A stretch of 6,592 nt of DNA from an uncultured Bacteriovorax sp. (lineage in GTDB: Bacteria > Bdellovibrionota > Bacteriovoracia > Bacteriovoracales > Bacteriovoracaceae), in the NCBI GenBank assembly GCA_943914745.1, contig CALUDF010000184.1:1-6592 (forward strand). The letters are read 5' to 3'. Position numbers and translations under genes: made by a program. The notes below the pieces were generated by a model. That model was not told the origin of the DNA, made no database searches, and saw only the letters and a program-made list of their open reading frames with translations. Position 1 is the stretch's first letter, and every line of letters starts with the position of its first letter. Of this stretch, positions 1 through 5,737 are shown piece by piece.

Positions 1-1
1 G

Positions 2-64
2 GTAGATATTGAACAAAAAAGAAATACCCGACTTTTTCTTAAGGAAAATAAAAAGGCCCCATAA
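2..64 (+). CDS. Possible C-terminal tail of a rightward gene cut by the window edge
   Basis: One rightward frame is open from the window edge and reads about 20 codons, VDIEQKRNTRLFLKENKKAP, before a TAA stop at 62-64. The other two rightward frames close within the first dozen bases. The peptide is basic and hydrophilic, as protein C-termini often are, and it would end convergently with fabI. Twenty open codons is weak evidence, no family can be recognised, and the stretch may equally be intergenic. The stop would lie inside the hairpin that follows fabI. Confidence 0.35.
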   Translation, partial: VDIEQKRNTRLFLKENKKAP

Positions 65-105
65 TAATCTGTATCCCTTACCGGGACAAATTAATAAAAG
101 GCCTT
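45..105 (-). terminator. Putative rho-independent terminator downstream of fabI
   Basis: Read on the minus strand just after the fabI stop, the sequence can fold into a nested hairpin. The outer stem is AAGGCC (105-100) with GGCCTT (58-53). The middle stem is TAATTTG (93-87) with CAGATTA (71-65), with one G-U pair. The inner stem is TCCC (86-83) with GGGA (77-74), closed by a five-base loop. The outer stem runs straight into a U-rich stretch, TTTATTTT, at 52-45. Internal loops separate the outer and middle stems, so this is not a textbook compact terminator, but its position and U-tract fit the end of the kinase-regulator-fabI unit. Folding was judged by eye only. Confidence 0.55.
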
Positions 106-109
106 ACTA

Positions 110-877
110 TTATTGAGCAATAATGTTGATACCAGAATCGACGTAAAGAACTTGGCCCGTGACCCCATGAGAAAGTCTCGAGGCAAGATAGACGGCCGTT
201 CCACCAACATCGTCTTGAGTGACGTTTTTTCTTAGTGGTGCTTTTTCTTCGATGACCTTCAAGAAATCTTTTAGCCCTGGAACAGCAGACGCTGCAAGTG
301 TTCTGATGGGTCCAGCTGAAATACAGTTCACACGAATGTTTTGTGGGCCTAGGTCATCAGCAAGGTAGCGAGTGGAAGCTTCAAGGGCAGCTTTGGCCAC
401 ACCCATGACGTTATAGCCTTTAAGAACCTTCACTGACCCGTGGTATGTCATAGCGATGACTGAAGCATCGTCGTTCATGTTATTTTTTAGAGCATTACAT
501 AGACCGATAAGAGAGAAGGCTGAAATATCGCAGGCCATTTTAAAGCCGTTACGAGATGTTTCAACAAAACGTCCCTTGAGGTCGTTTTTATCTCCGAAAG
601 CAAGTGAGTGAACAAGAATGTCGAACTTGCCCCATTTTTCTTCAACGAGTTTTTGTAGACGCTCATAGTGCTCGTCAACAGTCACGTCCATTTCAAAAAT
701 AAAGTCAGCGCCCACTTCTGTGGCCAGTGGTTCAACGCGTTTTTGTAGGTTTTCATTTAAGTAAGAAAGAGCGACTTGTGCTCCTTCAGCTTTTAGTGCT
801 TTTGTGATTCCCCAGGCAATCGACATGTCGTTTGCAATGCCTAGAACTAAGGCTTTTTTCCCTGTGAGAAGGCCCAT
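110..877 (-). CDS. fabI: Enoyl-[acyl-carrier-protein] reductase (NADH), FabI
   Basis: Cytoplasmic enzyme of type II fatty acid synthesis that reduces trans-2-enoyl-ACP to acyl-ACP, the last step of each elongation cycle. The 255 residues match the usual FabI length. Visible hallmarks are the N-terminal cofactor loop GIANDMSIAWGI (13-24), D64-V65 near the adenine pocket, SLAF at 91-94, and the catalytic set Y145, Y155 and K162, whose spacing is that of FabI rather than FabG. The substrate-loop motif SAGPIRTLAAS (187-197) follows. Residue 93, the position of Gly93 in E. coli FabI linked to triclosan binding, is Ala, as in the S. aureus type. A good Shine-Dalgarno, AAGGAG, lies 9-10 bases before the ATG, which fixes the start. 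The gene begins 38 bases after the response regulator stop, so co-transcription is likely. Confidence 0.97.
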   Translation of the reverse strand: MGLLTGKKALVLGIANDMSIAWGITKALKAEGAQVALSYLNENLQKRVEPLATEVGADFIFEMDVTVDEHYERLQKLVEEKWGKFDILVHSLAFGDKNDLKGRFVETSRNGFKMACDISAFSLIGLCNALKNNMNDDASVIAMTYHGSVKVLKGYNVMGVAKAALEASTRYLADDLGPQNIRVNCISAGPIRTLAASAVPGLKDFLKVIEEKAPLRKNVTQDDVGGTAVYLASRLSHGVTGQVLYVDSGINIIAQ

Positions 878-915
878 CTTTATCTCCTTAAAATATTGTG
901 GAAAGAAGAGTAGCC

Positions 916-1686
916 TTACTCGCCTTGTCTGTCAAAAAGATAGCCGACTGAGCGCACACTTTTAAAGAACTTCGGGTCCTTAGGATCGCTCTCGAAGTAT
1001 TTTCTAAAGCGCACAATGAAATTATCTAAAGTTCGCGTACTCACTCCGCGATCATAGCCCACGGCCTTCTCCAGAATCTCTTCGCGGGTCAAAGGCATAT
1101 TGGGATTGGCAAAAAAGACTTTGAGAATCTTTATTTCTTGCAAAGTCAGGTCGAAGACTTGCGGATGGCTTTTTTTAAATGAGTGGCCTTTTAGGTTTTT
1201 AAAATCGACAGTGTGCTCCCCAAAATCATAATGATCCCCCAACGAAGCAATATCATCTTCTTCTTTGCGGGCCAAGTCCTCAGGAGCAACGGTGTTCCAT
1301 TCCATGCGAGTCAATAAGCGGTCAACACGCAACAGGAATTCATCGAGGTCAAAAGGTTTAGAGAGGTAATCATCAACGCCAAGAGAGAGGCATTTGATTT
1401 TTTCTTTAACCTGTTCTTTGGCCGAAATAACCAGGATAGGGATTTTTGGATCGCGCTTTCTGATTTCCGTGATCACGCCGAAACCATCAATTTCCGGCAT
1501 CATTAAATCCACGATCACCAAGGCAGGAGAATACTCTCCATAATAATTGAGCCCTTCAAGTCCATTGATTGCGTGTAAAACGTCGTGGCCCAGCATGCGC
1601 AGGTTGAGCTTAATGGCTTCAGCAATGTGTTTTTCATCATCGATGATGAGAATTTTTTTACCGGTATTTTTCGTCACGACTGCCAT
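916..1686 (-). CDS. OmpR/PhoB-family two-component response regulator
   Basis: A DNA-binding transcription factor of 256 residues, presumably phosphorylated by the kinase encoded immediately upstream. The receiver domain spans about residues 11-126, with the acidic pair D16-D17, phospho-acceptor D60 in VIVDLMMPEIDGF, the switch residue S88 in VISA and the invariant K110 in KPF. A winged-helix domain spans about 153-252, with the family signatures LTLQEIKIL (180-188), TRTLDNFIVRFRKY and the C-terminal SVRSVGYLF hairpin (243-251). The linker at 127-152 is acidic and somewhat long for the family. The ATG is 3 bases after the kinase stop and its Shine-Dalgarno (AAAGGAA) lies inside the kinase 3' end, so translation is probably coupled. 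Target genes cannot be read from the sequence; fabI downstream is an obvious candidate but unproven. Confidence 0.95.
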   Translation of the reverse strand: MAVVTKNTGKKILIIDDEKHIAEAIKLNLRMLGHDVLHAINGLEGLNYYGEYSPALVIVDLMMPEIDGFGVITEIRKRDPKIPILVISAKEQVKEKIKCLSLGVDDYLSKPFDLDEFLLRVDRLLTRMEWNTVAPEDLARKEEDDIASLGDHYDFGEHTVDFKNLKGHSFKKSHPQVFDLTLQEIKILKVFFANPNMPLTREEILEKAVGYDRGVSTRTLDNFIVRFRKYFESDPKDPKFFKSVRSVGYLFDRQGE

Positions 1687-1689
1687 AAA

Positions 1690-2628
1690 TTATCTAGTTC
1701 CTTTAAAAACAATTCTAAAAATTGTCCCCTGGCCCACGCCATCGCTATAAGCGCTGATTTCGCCTTTGTGGAGTTTAACAATACTCTGGACAATGTAAAG
1801 ACCCAGACCACTTCCCTTTGTGGATTTTCCCACTTGATAAAACTTCTTGAATATTTTTTTAAGCTCGTTTTTTTCCAGTCCGAGTCCATTATCGCTGACA
1901 TCAATCACTAAATTCTTTTCAATCAGGGTGATTTTTATACGGACAATTTTTTCGCGGGACTTATTATAAATAAAACCGTTGGTCACCAAATTCATGAGAA
2001 GCATCTCAAAGAGTCCAAAGTCAATTTCCATGAAATAGCTTTCAACGTCACTTTCAAAGACGACCTTTCCCTCATCAAAGAGGTGGGGAGTGCTCTTAAT
2101 AAACTGGGCCACGACAGAGACCAGATCCTCATCTTTAAAGTCGGCCTTAATATTTTTATCTTCGAGGCGCCCTAATTGCAGGATGCGGTTGACGTTGTCA
2201 GAGAGGCGCTTCGTATCGCGCTTCATGTATTCCAGGTAACGGAGCTGTTCTTGGCGCTCGAGCTCGTGGCGAGAGAATGTTTCAAGAAATAATTGTAACG
2301 AAGCAATCGGTGTCTTCAACTCATGAGTAAACCCATTGATAAAGTTTTGTTGCAAACGATAGAGCTGAATCATTTTTTGGTAATAAATGTAGATGATAAA
2401 AAGCCCTGCCAAAATAACAGACACCAGAAGAGAGAGGGTTAAAATAAGCACCCAGGTCTCGCTCTGGAAAATCTGCTTAGCATTAAGATTGTACTTATGA
2501 ACAACGTCTTGAAGCGCCTCGTTGACCTGCAAATACGAACGGATATACAAAAATAGCGACATCATGAGCGCTATCAGCGAAAAAATAAAAATAAATAAGG
2601 GATGGTAAAACCACCGTGATTTAATCAT
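1690..2628 (-). CDS. Two-component sensor histidine kinase, membrane-bound
   Basis: An inner-membrane sensor kinase of 312 residues from the chosen start. In order: a short basic N-terminus, a membrane helix at about 11-29, an extracytoplasmic loop of only about 29 residues, a second membrane helix at about 59-81, a HisKA dimerisation domain with phospho-acceptor H102 in FTHELKTPIASL, and an HATPase domain with an N-box (N213 and N217 in LLMNLVTNGF), G1 box DNGLGL (246-251) and G2 box KGSGLGL (271-277). Only some 20 residues separate the second helix from the H-box, so there is no HAMP domain. The frame stays open upstream to 2718, but that would overlap deoC and add a non-membrane tail, so the ATG at 2628 is preferred. 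It has no clear Shine-Dalgarno, leaving the exact start uncertain. The gene is paired with the response regulator 3 bases downstream. Confidence 0.93.
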   Translation of the reverse strand: MIKSRWFYHPLFIFIFSLIALMMSLFLYIRSYLQVNEALQDVVHKYNLNAKQIFQSETWVLILTLSLLVSVILAGLFIIYIYYQKMIQLYRLQQNFINGFTHELKTPIASLQLFLETFSRHELERQEQLRYLEYMKRDTKRLSDNVNRILQLGRLEDKNIKADFKDEDLVSVVAQFIKSTPHLFDEGKVVFESDVESYFMEIDFGLFEMLLMNLVTNGFIYNKSREKIVRIKITLIEKNLVIDVSDNGLGLEKNELKKIFKKFYQVGKSTKGSGLGLYIVQSIVKLHKGEISAYSDGVGQGTIFRIVFKGTR

Positions 2629-2661
2629 ACTAAAAGTGTTGATGAAATCGGATGATAAGGC

Positions 2662-2667
2662 AAGGAG
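2662..2667 (+). promoter_or_regulatory. Ribosome binding site of deoC, unusually close to the start
   Basis: AAGGAG stands only 3 bases before the deoC ATG, closer than the usual 5-9. A second weaker site, ATAAGG at 2655-2660, has a spacing of 10. The ATG is still favoured because the protein aligns from its first residues with known DeoC N-termini and no other in-frame start lies nearby. The site lies in the 42-base gap between the divergent deoC and kinase starts. Confidence 0.6.
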
Positions 2668-2670
2668 CGT

Positions 2671-3354
2671 ATGGAAATAGCAAATATTCAAGACACAATT
2701 GCAAAGAGTATTGACCACACTTTACTTAAGCCTGATGCCACCTTTGCTCAGATTCACACGTTGGTTGATGAGGCTAAACAATATCGATTTTTCTCAGTGT
2801 GTGTAAACCCGGCCTACGTCGCTACATGCGCGGATCTCTTAAAGGGCTCCGGCGTTCAGGTCTGCACGGTTGTTGGCTTTCCTCTTGGGGCAAGCTCTAC
2901 AGCAGTTAAAGTTTTTGAAACAGCTCACGCCATTAAAGATGGCGCCAATGAAATTGATATGGTCATCAACATCGGTGCCCTTAAATCACAAAAGCTCCTT
3001 TTAGTAGAGGAAGATATCCGCGAAGTCGTCTATGCGGCCGAAGGAAAAGTCGTCAAGGTCATCATTGAAACTTCCCTTTTAACCAATGAAGAAAAAGTTC
3101 TCGCCTGTCAGATTGCAGAAAAAGCGGGAGCAAACTTTGTAAAGACATCGACGGGGTTTAATGGCGGTGGTGCGACTCTAGAGGACGTGAGACTTATGAA
3201 AGAGAGTGTTTCAAGCACGGTTGAAGTCAAGGCCAGCGGAGGCATCAGGGATTTGGAAGCTGCCAAAAAAATGCTTGCAGCGGGGGCCACCCGCTTAGGG
3301 ACAAGTGCCGGCGTCTCTATCGTTAAGGGAATCACTTCCCAAGAGTTCTACTAA
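2671..3354 (+). CDS. deoC: Deoxyribose-phosphate aldolase (DERA)
   Basis: A cytoplasmic class I aldolase that splits 2-deoxyribose 5-phosphate into glyceraldehyde 3-phosphate and acetaldehyde, feeding DNA-derived deoxynucleosides into glycolysis. The 227 residues form a complete TIM barrel of the short (Bacillus-like) DeoC type. Motifs in order are IDHTLLKP (14-21), SVCVNP (42-47), CTVVGFPLGAS (65-75), the proton-relay D96 in EIDMVIN, the Schiff-base lysine K158 in FVKTSTGF, the second catalytic lysine K187 in VKASGGIRD, and the phosphate-binding GTSAG (210-214). The last residue is Tyr227, like the functional C-terminal Tyr259 of E. coli DERA; equivalence is inferred. The gene stands alone, with no deoA, deoB, deoD or deoR neighbour. 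It is divergent from the kinase and convergent with the ATPase gene, with only 8 bases between the stops. Confidence 0.97.
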   Translation: MEIANIQDTIAKSIDHTLLKPDATFAQIHTLVDEAKQYRFFSVCVNPAYVATCADLLKGSGVQVCTVVGFPLGASSTAVKVFETAHAIKDGANEIDMVINIGALKSQKLLLVEEDIREVVYAAEGKVVKVIIETSLLTNEEKVLACQIAEKAGANFVKTSTGFNGGGATLEDVRLMKESVSSTVEVKASGGIRDLEAAKKMLAAGATRLGTSAGVSIVKGITSQEFY

Positions 3355-3364
3355 ATACACTCTT
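3341..3364. terminator. Weak inverted repeat at the deoC/ATPase convergence
   Basis: AAGAGT (3341-3346) can pair with ACTCTT (3359-3364) around a 12-base loop that includes the deoC stop. On the plus strand a short TTTT run follows a few bases later; on the minus strand no U-tract follows. This is the only hairpin seen between the two convergent genes. It is short and may be chance. Confidence 0.2.
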
Positions 3365-4397
3365 ACATGTTTTCAAAGAAATTCATTGGCAACCCACCAT
3401 GGGCGTTGAGTTTGTCCATGGTTTTTGGAGCAATTCCATCAAAGACCAAAAAGCCATCTTCTCTTCTGGCAATAGTTTGAATGAGCATGGTTGGCCCCTC
3501 CATCCCACAGACTTCAATAATCTCACTGATAATGCGATTGCCCTCTTTGTCCCTTCCCAGTTGAATAATAAACTGAATGGCCGAGGCCATCTGTTTTCTC
3601 ACGACAGTCATGGGAATTTCAAAACCAGCGAGCAAAAAAAGGGTCTCCATTCTCGAGAGACATTCGGCCGCTGAGCTCGCATGCACACTAGTCATGCTTC
3701 CATCGTGACCCGTGTTCATCGCTTGAAGCAAGTCAAAGAGCTCACCCCCACGCGTCTCACCGATAATGATCCGGTCAGGGCGCATACGCAAAGTGTTCTT
3801 CACTAAATCGCGCGTGCTGAGAGCTGACTTGGACATAAGGGCCTTGGCCCCTGACTCCAGTCTTACGACATTGGGCATGTTGATAGTGAGCTCCGGAGTG
3901 TCTTCAATAGCGATCACCCGCTCTGCTTTTGAGATTTCATTAATCATTAAATTTAAAAAAGTCGTCTTCCCGACTCCCGTTCCACCAGAGACCACGACAT
4001 TTAAGCGCGAATGGACGATGGCCTTTAAAAAATCAATCCAATGAGGTGTGAGCCCAAAAATATTTTGGTTTGTCTCAAAGCTTGCAATGGATTTTAAGTA
4101 TTTTCTAATCGAAATGGCCGCTGAACCACTTACAAAAGGTTCATTGATGATATTAATGCGTGAGCCATCCGGCAAATTCCCATCGAGAATCGGGTTGTCG
4201 CCATCACATGTTTTTTGATTCATGTCGGCCACTTCCTTAATGAACTGCTTAATGTCTGCGTCCGGAAGATTGGCATTGATTTGGATGAACTGCCCGCCTT
4301 TTTCCACAAAAACACTCTTTGGCCCATTGATAAGGATTTCAGTGATGCCATTTTTTTTACTGAGGTCATTAATTAAATTCCAAATGCTGTTATTCAT
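3363..4397 (-). CDS. CpaF/TadA-type (VirB11-like) secretion ATPase
   Basis: A cytoplasmic hexameric ATPase of the type II/IV secretion superfamily, which powers assembly or export machines at the inner membrane. The 344 residues comprise an N-terminal domain (about 1-110, with GITEILINGP at 17-26 and the conserved LPDGSRINII at 75-84) and a RecA-like core. The core carries a Walker A GGTGVGKTT (138-146), Asp box AIEDTPEL (163-170), Walker B region RIIIGETRGGE (209-219) and His box TGHDGSMTSVHA (229-240). These match the CpaF subfamily more closely than PilB or GspE, since no zinc-binding tetracysteine motif is present. It lacks the roughly 100 extra N-terminal residues of many CpaF proteins. 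The Shine-Dalgarno AAGGAA supports the ATG. The gene follows an unrecognised gene by 15 bases. No TadB/TadC, pilin, prepilin peptidase or secretin gene is in view, so its machine is unknown. Confidence 0.92.
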   Translation of the reverse strand: MNNSIWNLINDLSKKNGITEILINGPKSVFVEKGGQFIQINANLPDADIKQFIKEVADMNQKTCDGDNPILDGNLPDGSRINIINEPFVSGSAAISIRKYLKSIASFETNQNIFGLTPHWIDFLKAIVHSRLNVVVSGGTGVGKTTFLNLMINEISKAERVIAIEDTPELTINMPNVVRLESGAKALMSKSALSTRDLVKNTLRMRPDRIIIGETRGGELFDLLQAMNTGHDGSMTSVHASSAAECLSRMETLFLLAGFEIPMTVVRKQMASAIQFIIQLGRDKEGNRIISEIIEVCGMEGPTMLIQTIARREDGFLVFDGIAPKTMDKLNAHGGLPMNFFENM

Positions 4398-4412
4398 GGC
4401 AGAACTTTCCTT

Positions 4413-5108
4413 CTATTGGGTTGAGACATCAGTGGTGAAAATGTCTTTGTCGTAAATGGATGCCCCATAAGTCATCAAATTATTCATCATCTGGTTTTGT
4501 TCATCTTTTGAGAGCAGAGAAAAAAGTGAGGCGTACCTGGTCTCATTCTGTAAAAGAGTGACAAGCCTGTCTTGTCCTAAAAAATGCTCAAACTGGATGA
4601 GTTGCAACATGAGCCAGTCGATGCGCACCGATTTGGCCTTTGAGAGTTTCATGAACTCTATATGCTCGTCCTTGATAATCAGTGCAGTGAGCTCTCTGGT
4701 ATCGCTCTTCATTTTTATTTGAATGAGCGACATCTTCGCATAAAAGGCCAGAAGAAAGGCGCGGTTAAAGCCAGGAGGTGTAAAGTGGCGGAGCTTATTT
4801 TCTACATTGATAAGATCAGTCACTAAGTTTAGATTGGCGGTCTCTGGCATTTTTCCAGTCATGGCGTGCTCAAGAAAGACCGCGGCCAAACGGTTTCTGA
4901 TTCCATTCCATCCAGAGATAGAGATGATTTTTCCCAAGAAGCCATCGGGATCAATGTCTTTAAAAATCCTTTTGACAAGAGCATTGAGCTCTTTGTTGTC
5001 ATTGATGTACATTTCAAGGTTATTGTTAACCGTGGTGGAGTTTTGAATGTTGCTCACCAGTAGCCGAGTGTAATACTCGGGCAGTGAGACATACGGGAAG
5101 TTAATCAT
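4413..5108 (-). CDS. Uncharacterised protein encoded just upstream of the CpaF-type ATPase
   Basis: I do not recognise the family. From the ATG at 5108 the product has 231 residues, predicted soluble and mostly helical, with no signal peptide or clear membrane helix. Notable stretches are a Tyr/Pro-rich start (MINFPYVSLPEYYTRL), ISGWNGIRNRLAAVFLEHAM (64-83), HFTPPGFNRAFLLAFYAKM (108-126) and a Met/Asn-rich C-terminal part. The frame is open further upstream to a GTG at 5156, but that start has no Shine-Dalgarno and would add a highly charged tail, whereas the internal ATG has AAGGA four bases away. Only 15 bases separate the stop from the ATPase start, so the two are almost certainly one operon and the protein may be a partner or regulator of the ATPase. 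That role is inferred from position only. Confidence 0.85.
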   Translation of the reverse strand: MINFPYVSLPEYYTRLLVSNIQNSTTVNNNLEMYINDNKELNALVKRIFKDIDPDGFLGKIISISGWNGIRNRLAAVFLEHAMTGKMPETANLNLVTDLINVENKLRHFTPPGFNRAFLLAFYAKMSLIQIKMKSDTRELTALIIKDEHIEFMKLSKAKSVRIDWLMLQLIQFEHFLGQDRLVTLLQNETRYASLFSLLSKDEQNQMMNNLMTYGASIYDKDIFTTDVSTQ

Positions 5109-5212
5109 GCAATCCTTGCTTCTTTTCTCGTCTCTTTCCTTCTCTCTAGAGATCACTTAGAACTTAGTTTATACTGACTTTAGAGCAGTCTCAATAACGA
5201 AATGGAAGTGCC
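5109..5212. promoter_or_regulatory. Divergent intergenic region with candidate promoters and small repeats
   Basis: This 104-base gap separates two head-to-head gene pairs and must hold both promoters. On the minus strand TTGAGA (5194-5189) and TATAAA (5173-5168) are separated by 15 bases, a short spacing for a sigma-70-like promoter. On the plus strand TATACT (5170-5175) resembles a -10 box but has no convincing -35. A perfect 10-base palindrome, TCTCTAGAGA, lies at 5143-5152. It is followed at once by a tandem heptamer, ACTTAGA then ACTTAGT (5155-5168). The two candidate -10 boxes overlap on opposite strands, which would make the pairs compete for polymerase. All assignments were made by eye. 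Confidence 0.4.
5113..5117 (-). promoter_or_regulatory. Ribosome binding site deciding the start of the 231-residue protein
   Basis: On the minus strand AAGGA stands four bases (TTGC) before the ATG at 5108. The competing upstream GTG at 5156 is preceded by AAGTTCTAA, with no purine-rich site, so this site supports the shorter product. Confidence 0.6.
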
Positions 5213-5737
5213 ATGAAAATCCCTATTTTTGAAGAAATCCTCTTGAAGAGCTCATCGCTGGAAGACATTCATGAGATGGTTGACGACTCAAGAATTGGAA
5301 AAGTCCCCTGTTACATCAATCTCTCGGCCTACTCAAGCGATGACCTAGAGGATGTCGTCATGAATCTGGAGCAAGTCATTCTGGAAAATGCCCTTCACCC
5401 ACGATTTCCCTATCCACTCTACATCATCACGGCCCGCTCAGTTAAGAGCCTCTTTCCCTCGGTAAGATCCGTAAAAGAGCTCCCAGAGCATTATTTCAAA
5501 AAAGTTAAGCGCCCCAACAATAAGGAGCTTCAACTTTTAAATAAGCTCTCTCTCAAAGTGGATAAAATCAAAAACCTCGAGCTCTACAAAATATCTCAAG
5601 ACCTAAAAGACACTGCGGATTCGCAAAAGAAACTTTATGTCGAGACCAAAGAACTCTACTTTTTAGAGACCTTAAATTACCTCCTTTATGAAAAAGGATT
5701 GGGACAAAAAGGCACTAAAGAAAGGAAGAATAAATGA
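5213..5737 (+). CDS. Uncharacterised 174-residue protein, first gene of a two-gene unit
   Basis: No recognised family. The N-terminal half (1-100) looks globular, with alternating strand- and helix-like segments such as KVPCYINLSAYSSDDLEDVV (30-49) and a Pro/aromatic segment HPRFPYPLYIIT (62-73). The C-terminal half (about 101-174) is lysine- and leucine-rich, helical and probably coiled-coil forming, ending in a very basic tail KGTKERKNK. There is no signal peptide or membrane helix, so it is probably cytoplasmic. The ATG has a weak site, GGAAG, four bases upstream. The stop overlaps the next start as ATGA, so the two proteins are likely made together and may interact. It is divergent from the ATPase operon, which suggests a shared role or shared regulation without proving it. 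Confidence 0.82.
   Translation: MKIPIFEEILLKSSSLEDIHEMVDDSRIGKVPCYINLSAYSSDDLEDVVMNLEQVILENALHPRFPYPLYIITARSVKSLFPSVRSVKELPEHYFKKVKRPNNKELQLLNKLSLKVDKIKNLELYKISQDLKDTADSQKKLYVETKELYFLETLNYLLYEKGLGQKGTKERKNK

Noticed and set aside
110..877. FabG or another short-chain dehydrogenase instead of FabI
   Set aside because: The Tyr-Tyr-Lys spacing (145, 155, 162), the GIANDMSIAWG cofactor loop and SAGPIRTLAAS are specific to the enoyl reductase.
1547..1911. Rightward open frames opposite the regulator and the kinase 3' end
   Set aside because: They lie wholly antisense to a regulator and kinase with complete family motifs, have no ribosome sites, and their translations look like low-quality shadow sequence.
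2581..2600. A-rich run as a possible promoter element of deoC
   Set aside because: It encodes the Phe/Ile-rich first membrane helix of the kinase on the other strand, which explains the composition, and no well-spaced -10 box follows.
2629..2718. Kinase start at 2718, giving a 342-residue protein
   Set aside because: It would overlap the divergent deoC start by 48 bases and put a non-conserved tail before the first membrane segment, whereas the ATG at 2628 gives a typical kinase N-terminus.
3108..3335. Leftward open frame of 75 codons inside deoC
   Set aside because: It is antisense to the most conserved catalytic part of deoC, including K158 and K187, and shows no protein-like features of its own.
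3399..4044. Rightward open frames opposite the ATPase gene
   Set aside because: They mirror conserved Walker and His-box codons of the ATPase. No promoter or ribosome site precedes them.
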